Source of the DNA: Chloroflexota bacterium
GTDB taxonomy: Bacteria; Chloroflexota; Anaerolineae; Ardenticatenales; Ardenticatenaceae
DNA: 12,362 nucleotides
Reading direction: 5' to 3'
Assembly (NCBI GenBank): GCA_003520455.1
Contig: DOUV01000007.1
Location: 1-12,362 of the forward strand
Numbering within the stretch: position 1 is the first letter of the stretch; each line of letters begins with the position of its first letter. Positions 1 to 6,675 of this stretch are shown here, in pieces. The notes under the pieces are model-generated. The model was not told where the DNA came from and did no database searches. It worked only from the letters and a program-made list of their open reading frames with translations. The position numbers and the translations under genes are program-made.

Positions 1-133
1 CGTTTTACGTTTCACGTTTCACGCTTCACGTTTCACGCTTCACGTTTCACGCTTCACGTTTCACGCTTCACGCTTCACGTTTCACGTTTCACGTTTCACG
101 CTTCACGTTTCACGTTTCACGCTTCACGTTTCA
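1..133. repeat. Heptanucleotide tandem array CGYTTCA, 19 units
   Basis: Nineteen head-to-tail 7-base units fill the start of the window without a break. The first is the variant CGTTTTA. The rest are CGTTTCA or CGCTTCA, differing only by T or C at the third base (seven C units, eleven T units). A decayed continuation in the same phase (CGCAGTA, AGCAGTA, CGTAGTG) runs to about 154, just before the first permease gene. The array may continue upstream of the window. It resembles the short tandemly repeated (STRR) heptamers described in filamentous cyanobacteria in period, not in sequence. Confidence 0.95.
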
Positions 134-174
134 CGCAGTAAGCAGTACGTAGTGTACTAACCAACTACCAAACC

Positions 175-1431
175 ATGAAAAAACCCTGGTTTATTGCTTT
201 AAATGATACCTTGATGCGGTTTCGGGATCGCAACGGCATTTTATTGATGCTGGCGGCGCCGCTGGTGTTGGCGGCCATCACCGGGGCCGCGTTTGGCGGG
301 CTCAGCGGCAGCGGCAGCAGCGCCTCCCCCATCACCGGCATCCCCGTGATCCTGGTCAACGCGGACGAGGGCGAATTGGGGCAGCGCGTGATCGACGCGT
401 TTGCAGCCGCAGAGTTGGCCGATCTGGTGGCGCCGGTGGAGATGGCAGACCTGGATGCGGCCCGTCGCCAGGTGGAAGAGGGCGCGACCCGCGCCGTGGT
501 CTACATCCCCGCTGCGTTCAGCGCTGCGGGGCAAGGCCCGGATGCTACCGCCGTCATTGAGGTGCTCACCGATCCCACCGCCGCCTTCAGCCCCCTGATC
601 ATCCGCAGCATCACCGAGCAGATCGCCAACAACTTCAACGCCGGCATCATCGGCGGGCAGGTGGCCGCAGCTCAGGCGCTGCAACGCCAGCAGATCCTGG
701 GCCCGGCCCTGGCCCAACTCCCCCAGATCATCCCCGAAACCATCGCCGCCGAGATCGGCGGGCCCGGCGCCCGCGGCAGCCAACTACGCAGCCGCAGCCT
801 GGAAGAGACAGGCGAAAGCGGCGGCAACTTCAACGCCCTGGCCTATTTCGCGCCCAGCATGGCCATCCTCTTCCTCATGTTCACCATTTTCGAGGCCTCT
901 CGCGCCCTGCTGGATGAAGAACGCGAGTGGACATTGCCGCGACTGATGAGCACCCCCACCCCCTTTCGCCAGATTTTGGCCGGCAAGATCGGCGGCGTCG
1001 TCATCACCGGCGTGCTGCAATTGAGCATCCTCATCCTGGTCTCGGCCCTGATCTTCCGGGTACAGTGGGGCAGCTCCTGGCCGGCGCTGGCGCTGATGGT
1101 GTTGGGCACGGTGGCGGCCGCGGCCAGTCTGGGCATCTTCATCACCGCCATCGCCCGCGATGCCGGACAGGCCGGCGTCATCGGCTCGGCCACGGCCCTG
1201 ATCTTCGCCATCCTCGGCGGCAATTTCGTTGTGGCCGCCGCCTATCCCGCCTGGTTGCAGCCCCTGAGCAAACTCACCATCAACCGCTGGGCCCTCGACG
1301 GCCTCACCGACCTCTCCCTGCGCGGGGGCGGCTTTGGCGATGTCGTCCTTGAGATCAGCGTCCTGTTCGGCATGGCCGCGATCTTCTTCCTCATCGCCGT
1401 GTGGCGGTTGCCGCGGCGGTTCGTACGGTAA
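175..1431 (+). CDS. ABC-2 type transporter permease (first of a tandem pair)
   Basis: A 418-residue inner-membrane permease of the ABC-2 family (ABC2_membrane_3 / YbhS-YbhR-like layout). It would form the membrane path of an exporter; the substrate cannot be read from the sequence. One membrane helix lies at about 21-42, then a large extracytoplasmic domain (about 43-222), then five helices near 223-245, 272-294, 302-325, 333-356 and 390-411. The cytoplasmic loop after the second helix carries the family signature EEREWTLPRLMSTP (248-261; usually ER.xGTLxRL..SP). The length is normal for the family. The ATG at 175 is the first in-frame start and has no Shine-Dalgarno sequence before it (the upstream bases are CCAACTACCAAACC). 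The next gene encodes a homologous permease, so the two probably form a heterodimer. The ATPase is expected just upstream, outside the window. Confidence 0.93.
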   Translation: MKKPWFIALNDTLMRFRDRNGILLMLAAPLVLAAITGAAFGGLSGSGSSASPITGIPVILVNADEGELGQRVIDAFAAAELADLVAPVEMADLDAARRQVEEGATRAVVYIPAAFSAAGQGPDATAVIEVLTDPTAAFSPLIIRSITEQIANNFNAGIIGGQVAAAQALQRQQILGPALAQLPQIIPETIAAEIGGPGARGSQLRSRSLEETGESGGNFNALAYFAPSMAILFLMFTIFEASRALLDEEREWTLPRLMSTPTPFRQILAGKIGGVVITGVLQLSILILVSALIFRVQWGSSWPALALMVLGTVAAAASLGIFITAIARDAGQAGVIGSATALIFAILGGNFVVAAAYPAWLQPLSKLTINRWALDGLTDLSLRGGGFGDVVLEISVLFGMAAIFFLIAVWRLPRRFVR

Positions 1432-1434
1432 GTA

Positions 1435-1521
1435 GACGATGGACGATGGACGATGGACGATGGCCTGTCCTCGTACTCGTACTCGACCATCGTCCATCGT
1501 CCGAACCATCGTCCATCGTCC
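1435..1521. repeat. GGACGAT heptamer repeats in inverted arrangement
   Basis: The gap between the two permease genes starts with a 7-base array (GACGAT then three GGACGAT plus GG, 1435-1463). After a 23-base spacer come two copies of its reverse complement, CCATCGTCCATCGTCC (1487-1502 and 1506-1521). Bases 1448-1463 and 1487-1502 are perfectly complementary over 16 bases and could form a hairpin in the transcript. The spacer itself repeats TCGTAC twice. There is no T-tract, so I do not call it a terminator. Confidence 0.93.
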
Positions 1522-1553
1522 AGCGTCCAGCGCCCGAACCAACGACTAACCCC

Positions 1554-2789
1554 ATGTTCACCAAAACCCTTCACATCGCCCTGCACTATCTGAGCACGAC
1601 CTACCGCAGTCGCACCGTGCTGATCTTCGCCATCCTCATGCCCCTGATCTTCACCTTTGTGCTGGGCAGCGTGATCGGCGGGCCGGCGCCCAATGGCGAG
1701 AGCCCCCGCTGGCAGATCGCGGTGGTCAACGCTGACGCCGGCGCCCTGGGCGAGACCCTGATCGCCCGGCTGGCTGCACATCCGGCCCTGGACGTGCAGG
1801 AGCAAAGCGAGACGCAGGCCCTGGCCGCAGTCAAGGCCGAGGAAATGACCGCAGCAGTGCTGATCCCGGCCGATTACAGCGCCGCCCTGTTGGCGGGCGC
1901 GGCCCCGGTGGTCGACTACATCGCCGGCAGCGAGGTGCGCTCCGCCCAATCGGTGCAGATGGCCGTGCAAGCCGCGCTTTCGGAAATGGATGGGCTGACG
2001 CAGGCCGCAGCGATCGCCACAGCCACGGCCGCGCAACTGGGCCTGTTCGACCAACCAGGCCAGGATCGGCAGGCCTATTTCCAGGAAGCGCTGGCGCTGG
2101 CGCAGACGCAATGGGCCGCGACCCCGCCCCTGACCGTGCACAGCGCCGCGGTCACCCGTATGCAGGCCGCGGATGATGTCCCGGGTGGCTTTGCCCAGAG
2201 TTCGCCCGGCATGTTGGTGACTTTTGCGCTGGTAGGGATCCTGAACGGCGCCATCGTCCTGATCCTGGAGCGGCAGCAGGGCACCCTACGGCGGCTGCTG
2301 GTGCTGCCCCTGCGCAAGAGCGCCATCCTCGGCGGCAAGCTGGCGGCGATCTTCATCGCCGGTCTGTTGCAAGCGGGCGTGCTCATCCTCTTCGGTCACT
2401 TTGTGTTTGGCGTGAACTGGGGGGCGTCGCTGCGCTTACAAGCGCCCCTGGCCTTGCTGGTGTTGCTGATCGGCTTTGTGTTTGCGGTCACCAGTTTGGG
2501 CATGCTCATCGCCGGGCTGGCCCGCACCTACGCCCAGGCCAACGCCCTGGCCAACATCCTCATGTACAGCGTGGCCGCGTTGGGCGGGGCCTGGTGGCCG
2601 ATCGAGATCACGCCGGCGTGGATGCAGCGGCTGGCCCAAATCACCCCGACCTATTGGGCGATGCAGGGCTTTCACGATATCATCACCCGCGGCCTGGGCC
2701 TGCAAGCGATCCTCGGCGAGACCGCGGTGCTCTGCGGCTTCGGCCTTCTCCTCCTCAGCATCGGCGTCTGGCGATTCCGGTATGAGTAA
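1554..2789 (+). CDS. ABC-2 type transporter permease (second of the pair)
   Basis: A 411-residue permease with the same plan as its upstream neighbour: membrane helix at about 20-42, extracytoplasmic domain about 43-216, then helices near 217-238, 260-283, 294-322, 331-350 and 388-406. The ABC-2 signature is ERQQGTLRRLLVLP (239-252), closer to consensus than in the first permease. The reading frame stays open upstream to 1401, but that stretch would translate the GGACGAT repeats into low-complexity residues. The ATG at 1554 gives a typical N-terminus (MFTKTLHIALHYL) and matches the start of the paralogue. No Shine-Dalgarno sequence precedes it. The 122-base gap to the first permease is repeat DNA, so the two are probably cotranscribed. 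The transported substrate is unknown. Confidence 0.92.
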   Translation: MFTKTLHIALHYLSTTYRSRTVLIFAILMPLIFTFVLGSVIGGPAPNGESPRWQIAVVNADAGALGETLIARLAAHPALDVQEQSETQALAAVKAEEMTAAVLIPADYSAALLAGAAPVVDYIAGSEVRSAQSVQMAVQAALSEMDGLTQAAAIATATAAQLGLFDQPGQDRQAYFQEALALAQTQWAATPPLTVHSAAVTRMQAADDVPGGFAQSSPGMLVTFALVGILNGAIVLILERQQGTLRRLLVLPLRKSAILGGKLAAIFIAGLLQAGVLILFGHFVFGVNWGASLRLQAPLALLVLLIGFVFAVTSLGMLIAGLARTYAQANALANILMYSVAALGGAWWPIEITPAWMQRLAQITPTYWAMQGFHDIITRGLGLQAILGETAVLCGFGLLLLSIGVWRFRYE

Positions 2790-2792
2790 ATC

Positions 2793-2827
2793 GGACGATG
2801 GACGATAGACGATGGACGATGGACGAT
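2793..2827. repeat. GGACGAT tandem array, 5 units
   Basis: Five 7-base units begin three bases after the stop codon of the second permease: four GGACGAT and one AGACGAT. This is the same heptamer as in the gap between the permeases. A reverse-complement copy (TCCATCGTCC, 2931-2940) lies at the far end of the same gap, just before the kinase start codon. Confidence 0.93.
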
Positions 2828-2928
2828 AAATCGTGTATATTTGCTTTATTTCTCATCATAAAATCTCAATACATCAATAAATCAACATTTAACCTTCAAT
2901 CATTAATCATTAATCATTAATTCTCAGC
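2828..2928. promoter_or_regulatory. AT-rich island before the histidine kinase gene
   Basis: About 100 bases of very AT-rich DNA lie between inverted GGACGAT copies in otherwise GC-rich sequence. Such an island is the natural place for a promoter for the kinase gene. I cannot choose one convincing -35/-10 pair: TTGCTT at 2841 and TAAAAT at 2859 are only 12 bases apart. The call rests on composition and position. Confidence 0.4.
2901..2921. repeat. CATTAAT tandem array, 3 units
   Basis: Three perfect head-to-tail copies of the 7-base unit CATTAAT, inside the AT-rich island. It is the third unrelated heptamer in the first 3 kb. Confidence 0.9.
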
Positions 2929-2930
2929 GA

Positions 2931-2940
2931 TCCATCGTCC
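2931..2940. repeat. Inverted copy of the GGACGAT repeat
   Basis: TCCATCGTCC is the reverse complement of GGACGATGGA and ends seven bases before the kinase ATG. With the array at 2793-2827 it brackets the AT-rich island. Confidence 0.8.
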
Positions 2941-2947
2941 AAAAACC

Positions 2948-4171
2948 ATGCCCAACGCCCCCCGCGTCCGCTTCAACCGCGACACCTCAGAATTCAGCGG
3001 CCTGCTGGTGATCATCGTCGTCGGCATCGTCGGCGTCTCTTCCTATTTCGCGCAGGATCACCCCTACCGTTGGGTGGCGCTGGCGTTACTGCTGGCCCTG
3101 TTCGGGTTGGATGTGCACACCATGCGCAGCGGCTGGAGGCAGGCCAGCGCCAGCCTGGCGCACGGCTTCCTGGCCGCCAAGACCCTGATCATCGCCACAC
3201 TGATGCTGCTGCCCCCCTACAATGGCATTTTCATCATCCTCTTTTTTGTGCTGGCAGTGGAAGCGCCTCTGCTCCTCTCCCAGCGGGGCTGGATTTCCTG
3301 GTTGCTGGGGCTGGTGCTGCTCAGTTTTCTGCTGCTGATCGTGCAAAGCGGCTGGCGTTCTGGCCTGTTGCAAGGGATGCTCTACGGGGCCGCATTCTAC
3401 TTTTTCGCCAGCTTTGCCCTGCTCACACGGCGGGCGCAGACAGCGCGCGAGGAGAGTGAACGGCTGCTGGCGGAATTGCAAACCGCCCACCGCCGCCTGC
3501 AAGCCTATGCCGACCAGGTGGAGGAACTGACGATCGGGGCCGAACGGCACCGGCTGGCGCGCGAGATGCACGACGGGCTGGCCCAGACGCTCGGTTACCT
3601 CAAAATGCGCACTGGGCAAATCGCCCGGTGGGTCGAGGCGGGCCAGACCGATGCGGCCGCCGGGGCGCTCCGCGAGTTGGCCCAGACCGCGAACGATGCC
3701 TACCTCGACTTGCGCAGTGCGATCGATGGGTTGCGGCTCCCGGCGGAGGCGCAGAGTGGGGTGGACCTTGCCGACCGGCTACGCCGTCTCGTCGCTGCCT
3801 TCGAGAGCCAGAGCGGCCTGGTGGTCGAATTGGCGATCGACTCCGAGCCGCGCCTCTCTGCTCCGGCGGAGGCCCACCTGCTCCGGCTCGTTCAGGAATC
3901 GCTGGCGAACATCCGGAAACACGCCGCTGCCGATCGCGTTCTGGTCACTCTTACCGCCGCCGACGAACGTTTCATGCTGGTCATCGAGGACGACGGTCAA
4001 GGCTTCGACCCCGGCGAGGATGTGCCGGAGACACGCCATGGCCTGCGATCGATGCGTGAGCGGGCCTCCCTGCTCGGCGCGGAGTTGCAGGTCGTCAGTG
4101 CGCCGGAGGAGGGCACGCGGGTCTGCATCGAGTGGCCGGCTGTCGTGCAGCCGGCTCCTTCGGATTCCTGA
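2948..4171 (+). CDS. Membrane sensor histidine kinase, NarL/HisKA_3 type
   Basis: A 407-residue sensor kinase. The N-terminal part holds about six membrane segments (near 17-33, 42-58, 72-90, 92-110, 117-134, 139-160) and no extracytoplasmic domain of any size, so sensing is probably within or at the membrane. A coiled-coil linker (about 162-195) leads to the HisKA_3 dimerisation domain, with phospho-acceptor His208 in EMHDGLAQTL. The ATPase domain shows the N box ESLANIRKHA (317-326), the G1 box DDGQGFD (348-354) and a G2-like HGLRSMRERA (364-373). All catalytic landmarks are present, so it should be active. The adjacent NarL-type regulator 136 bases downstream is its likely partner. The signal is unknown. 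The ATG at 2948 has no Shine-Dalgarno sequence (CCAAAAACC before it). Confidence 0.95.
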   Translation: MPNAPRVRFNRDTSEFSGLLVIIVVGIVGVSSYFAQDHPYRWVALALLLALFGLDVHTMRSGWRQASASLAHGFLAAKTLIIATLMLLPPYNGIFIILFFVLAVEAPLLLSQRGWISWLLGLVLLSFLLLIVQSGWRSGLLQGMLYGAAFYFFASFALLTRRAQTAREESERLLAELQTAHRRLQAYADQVEELTIGAERHRLAREMHDGLAQTLGYLKMRTGQIARWVEAGQTDAAAGALRELAQTANDAYLDLRSAIDGLRLPAEAQSGVDLADRLRRLVAAFESQSGLVVELAIDSEPRLSAPAEAHLLRLVQESLANIRKHAAADRVLVTLTAADERFMLVIEDDGQGFDPGEDVPETRHGLRSMRERASLLGAELQVVSAPEEGTRVCIEWPAVVQPAPSDS

Positions 4172-4307
4172 GACGTGCCTTGATTGCTCGAGTGGGAGTG
4201 ATTTGAGCGTAGACTTTGATCTTCGGATCGGTCGTTCTCTCGTTCCCGTCAAAGCCGCTGGGGAGTAGAGGCGACTGCTGGACACAGAGGCCTGAGAGAG
4301 AGATTCC

Positions 4308-4949
4308 ATGACTCGCATCCGCATTCTCATCGCCGATGATCACACCCTCTTTCGCCGAGGATTGGCGAGCCTGTTGAACGAGGCCGGCGAGTTCCAGGTC
4401 GTAGGGCAGGCGAGTAGCGGGCCCGAGGCCGTGCGCCTGGCCGGCGATCTGCGGCCTGATGTGATCCTGATGGACGTTCACATGCCTGAGGGGAGCGGTG
4501 TGGAGGCGGTCGCGCGGTTGAAGCATAGCGCCCCCGCCGTGCCCGTTATCATGCTCACTGTGTCGGAAAACGACGAAGACCTGGTGAGTGCCATTCGGGC
4601 CGGCGCGCGGGGCTACTTTCTCAAGAATGCAGAGGTCGAAGAGCTCTACACCGCCATCCGGCAGGTCTGCCAGGGTCGGGCGGCTCTCGACAGTTCGCTC
4701 ACCGAGGTGCTCTTCCGCCGCCTGGCCGATGCCCCCCTGTCTGCTCCTGAAGCCGATTTGCCCCTGAGCCTGCGTGAGATCGAGATCCTGACGTTGATCG
4801 CTGAAGGCTGCACCAACCGCGAGATTGCCGGGCGGCTGTCCGTCTCCGAGAATACGGTCAAGACCCACGTCTCCCGGATCCTCGAAAAACTGGAGGTCTC
4901 CAGCCGGAGTGAGGCGGTCCTACAGGCCCGTGCTCGGGGCTGGCTCTGA
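4308..4949 (+). CDS. NarL/LuxR-family response regulator
   Basis: A 213-residue DNA-binding response regulator of standard length. The receiver domain (about 3-118) has the full active site: Asp10 and Asp11 in the acidic pocket, phospho-acceptor Asp56 in LMDVHMP, Thr84 and Lys106. The C-terminal LuxR-type helix-turn-helix (about 152-213) has the typical LSLREIEIL start and the recognition region NREIAGRLSVSENTVKTHV. It should be phosphorylated by the kinase encoded just upstream and then bind DNA as a dimer. A purine-rich stretch (GAGAGAGA, ending about 4302) serves as ribosome binding site. The targets are unknown. The oxidase operon immediately downstream and the gene's own region are natural candidates, an inference from position only. 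Confidence 0.95.
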   Translation: MTRIRILIADDHTLFRRGLASLLNEAGEFQVVGQASSGPEAVRLAGDLRPDVILMDVHMPEGSGVEAVARLKHSAPAVPVIMLTVSENDEDLVSAIRAGARGYFLKNAEVEELYTAIRQVCQGRAALDSSLTEVLFRRLADAPLSAPEADLPLSLREIEILTLIAEGCTNREIAGRLSVSENTVKTHVSRILEKLEVSSRSEAVLQARARGWL

Positions 4950-4980
4950 TCCAATTGACCCCGTCCTCCGGCGGCCCAAG

Positions 4981-5025
4981 CGTCACCCGGCCCGCTCCCC
5001 CAACTTTCACCCTCACCGGGTGACG
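4981..5025. promoter_or_regulatory. Perfect 10-bp inverted repeat with TCACCC motifs
   Basis: CGTCACCCGG (4981-4990) is exactly complementary to CCGGGTGACG (5016-5025) across a 25-base spacer. The spacer holds another TCACCC (5007-5012), and a further copy lies at 5043-5048. No T-tract follows, so it is a poor intrinsic terminator for the regulator gene. It could be an operator or an RNA hairpin at the end of that transcript. Confidence 0.5.
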
Positions 5026-5070
5026 ATGACTGCCTTCTCCGTTCACCCAGATTTCACGCCCGCCGGGCGA

Positions 5071-5107
5071 TAGACACGCCCGCGCCCCTCTCCGTATACT
5101 CGACAGT
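5071..5107 (+). promoter_or_regulatory. Sigma-70-like promoter giving a leaderless mRNA
   Basis: TAGACA (5071-5076, one mismatch to TTGACA) and TATACT (5095-5100, one mismatch to TATAAT) are 18 bases apart. The ATG of the next gene starts seven bases after the -10 box, exactly where transcription would begin. There is no Shine-Dalgarno sequence between them. The palindrome CGCCCG-C-CGGGCG (5057-5069) sits directly upstream of the -35 box and could be an operator. Confidence 0.65.
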
Positions 5108-5476
5108 ATGACTCGGCTGACCGCGGAGCGCCCCCGGCGCATTCTAATTGCCTCAAGCCATTCGCTCTTTCGCGAAGGGTTGCGCAGTCTGCTGCAAGAA
5201 CGCCAGCGAGCCGACATCGTCATCAACCTGGCAAGCAGCACGGCGTTAGCGGTGGCTGCCTTATCGGCGATGAGCCCGGACCTCGTGATCGTCGATTATG
5301 ACGATGCGGGTGTGAAGCGCGAGGAGTTCCTGGCCCACTTCATCGAAGGCGAAGGGCCAATGCGGGTAATCCTGGTCTCACTGGAAGAGACTGGGCAAGT
5401 TACCGTCTACGACCGGCGCACGCTGCCTGTCTCGCAGATTGAGGATTTGCGGTTTCTGATTGCTGATTTGGAGTAG
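5108..5476 (+). CDS. Receiver-like (pseudo-receiver) protein before the oxidase genes
   Basis: A 122-residue protein with the secondary-structure rhythm of a CheY-like receiver: RRILIAS (strand 1), SLFREGLRSLL (helix 1, very like the NarL family), PDLVIVDYDDAG (strand 3) and MRVILVSLEE (strand 4). The acidic pair after strand 1 is replaced by Ser-Ser (IASSHS). An Asp does occur at the phospho-acceptor position (VDYDD). No conserved Thr/Lys pair is evident, and the C-terminus reads VYDRRTLP before a short tail. There is no DNA-binding domain. It is therefore probably not phosphorylated in the usual way and may act by protein contact. The last residues (QIEDLRFLIADLE) are encoded by DNA resembling intergenic repeat, so the natural end may be altered. 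Transcription is probably leaderless. I do not recognise a named family. Confidence 0.75.
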   Translation: MTRLTAERPRRILIASSHSLFREGLRSLLQERQRADIVINLASSTALAVAALSAMSPDLVIVDYDDAGVKREEFLAHFIEGEGPMRVILVSLEETGQVTVYDRRTLPVSQIEDLRFLIADLE

Positions 5477-5586
5477 CGGGCAACGCATTGAAGAATTGAA
5501 GAGATGAGGGATTGGGGCTTGTATGGGCGCGAGTTCCAAGGTTGTCACCCTAAGTCTCCAATCCCTGAACTGCACGGAGAGCCGAC

Positions 5587-6591
5587 ATGAAACATTTCGT
5601 CATCGTGGCCGTGCTGGTACTCATCGTCACGGTTGGGGTCAGCGCGGCGCTGGGCAGCATCCCCCTCTTGCCGATCCAGGCCAGTGCCCAAGCCGTGCCG
5701 ATTGACCACCTCTTCGGCCTGCACGTGAAGGTGATTTCGTTTCTCTTTGCCCTGATCGTCGTGTTCCTGCTGTACAGCGTGGTCGTCTTCCGGCGCCGGC
5801 CGGGCGACACGGGTGAAGGCGACCACTTCGAGGGCCACACTGGGCTGGAGATCATCTGGACGCTTGCCCCGCTGGCGACCGTGCTCTATTTCTCCTACCT
5901 GGGCGCGCAGGCACTGGCCGAGACCCGGCGTGTGGATCCGCAGGCGATGGAGGTCAAGGTGATCGCCTCGCAGTGGTCGTGGCGCTTTGAGTACCCCGAG
6001 TACGGCGTCACCTCCACCACGCTGAACCTCCCGCTTAATCGCCAGGTCTTGCTCAAACTCACCTCCACCGACGTGATCCACTCCTTTTGGGTGCCCGAGT
6101 TTCGTGTGAAGCAAGATGCCCTTCCGGGGGCAAACATGGCGCGGGACCTGCGGATTACGCCGACGCTGCTGGGCGAGTACAAAGTGCGTTGCGCTGAACT
6201 ATGCGGGCTGTCGCACGCTTACATGGAGAGCCCGGTGGTGGTCATGGAGGCAGCGGCCTTTGACTCCTGGATCAGCGGGCAGGCGGGTGCAGTGCCTGAG
6301 AGCCCGGCGGAGCGGGGCAAGAAGTGGGCGGCTCAGTTCGGCTGCGCGGGCTGCCACTCGATTGACGGCAGCGTGGTCGTCGGGCCGAGCTGGAAGGGCC
6401 TATACGGCAAGCAGGAAACGTTGGCTGACGGGACGACGGTGCCGGTGGATGATGCCTATCTGCTCGAATCGATCCACGAACCAGGGGCCAAGATCGTCAA
6501 GGGTTTCCAACCCATCATGCCGAGCCTGGCGAGCCAGATGACCGACGAGCAGATCACCGACGTGATCGCGTACATCAAGAGCCTGAAATAG
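5587..6591 (+). CDS. coxB: Cytochrome c oxidase subunit II with fused cytochrome c (caa3 type)
   Basis: A 334-residue electron-entry subunit. Hydrophobic segments lie at about 5-25 (signal peptide or extra helix), 48-68 and 88-108. The CuA domain follows with all ligands: His165 (VIHSFWVPEF), Cys202, Glu204, Cys206, His210 and Met213 (CAELCGLSHAYM). The aromatic electron-entry patch SQWSWRFEYPE (128-138) is present. A class I cytochrome c domain is fused at the C-terminus, with heme-binding CAGCH (Cys253, Cys256, His257) and axial Met311 in PIMPS. This makes the enzyme caa3 type, able to take electrons through its own heme c, pass them to CuA and on to subunit I. GGAGA (5576-5580) is a well-placed ribosome binding site. 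It heads the oxidase gene run, 110 bases after the receiver-like gene. Confidence 0.97.
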   Translation: MKHFVIVAVLVLIVTVGVSAALGSIPLLPIQASAQAVPIDHLFGLHVKVISFLFALIVVFLLYSVVVFRRRPGDTGEGDHFEGHTGLEIIWTLAPLATVLYFSYLGAQALAETRRVDPQAMEVKVIASQWSWRFEYPEYGVTSTTLNLPLNRQVLLKLTSTDVIHSFWVPEFRVKQDALPGANMARDLRITPTLLGEYKVRCAELCGLSHAYMESPVVVMEAAAFDSWISGQAGAVPESPAERGKKWAAQFGCAGCHSIDGSVVVGPSWKGLYGKQETLADGTTVPVDDAYLLESIHEPGAKIVKGFQPIMPSLASQMTDEQITDVIAYIKSLK

Positions 6592-6613
6592 GATTGCAGA
6601 TTGTGATCGCGGA

Positions 6614-6631
6614 TTTGAATTTGCATTCAAA
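6614..6631. other. Small hairpin between coxB and coxA
   Basis: TTTGAAT (6614-6620) and ATTCAAA (6625-6631) are perfectly complementary around the 4-base loop TTGC, in the 84-base gap between the two genes. No T-tract follows, so it may affect mRNA processing or stability rather than end transcription. The same gap begins with repeat-like sequence (GATTGCAGATTG). Confidence 0.5.
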
Positions 6632-6675
6632 CCGGCAGCACAATCCGGAATATTAAGTCGACCAGGGGGAGCTGC

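Noticed and set aside
1..133. A CRISPR-like array
   Set aside because: The period is only 7 bases with no unique spacers and no cas genes; it is a simple tandem repeat.
1401..1553. An N-terminal extension of the second permease
   Set aside because: The open frame is repeat DNA overlapping the end of the first permease. The ATG at 1554 gives an N-terminus matching the paralogue.
1242..2141. A 299-residue minus-strand open frame across the permease gap
   Set aside because: It reads through the GGACGAT repeats (repeated W-T-L/M-D-D-G-R-like residues) and both permease genes; no family features.
4981..5025. An intrinsic terminator after the response regulator
   Set aside because: The stem is perfect, but no run of T follows, so termination cannot be claimed. 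Kept only as an inverted repeat.
4825..5073. A small + strand open frame overlapping the end of the response regulator
   Set aside because: It is out of frame with the helix-turn-helix coding sequence and shows no recognisable features.
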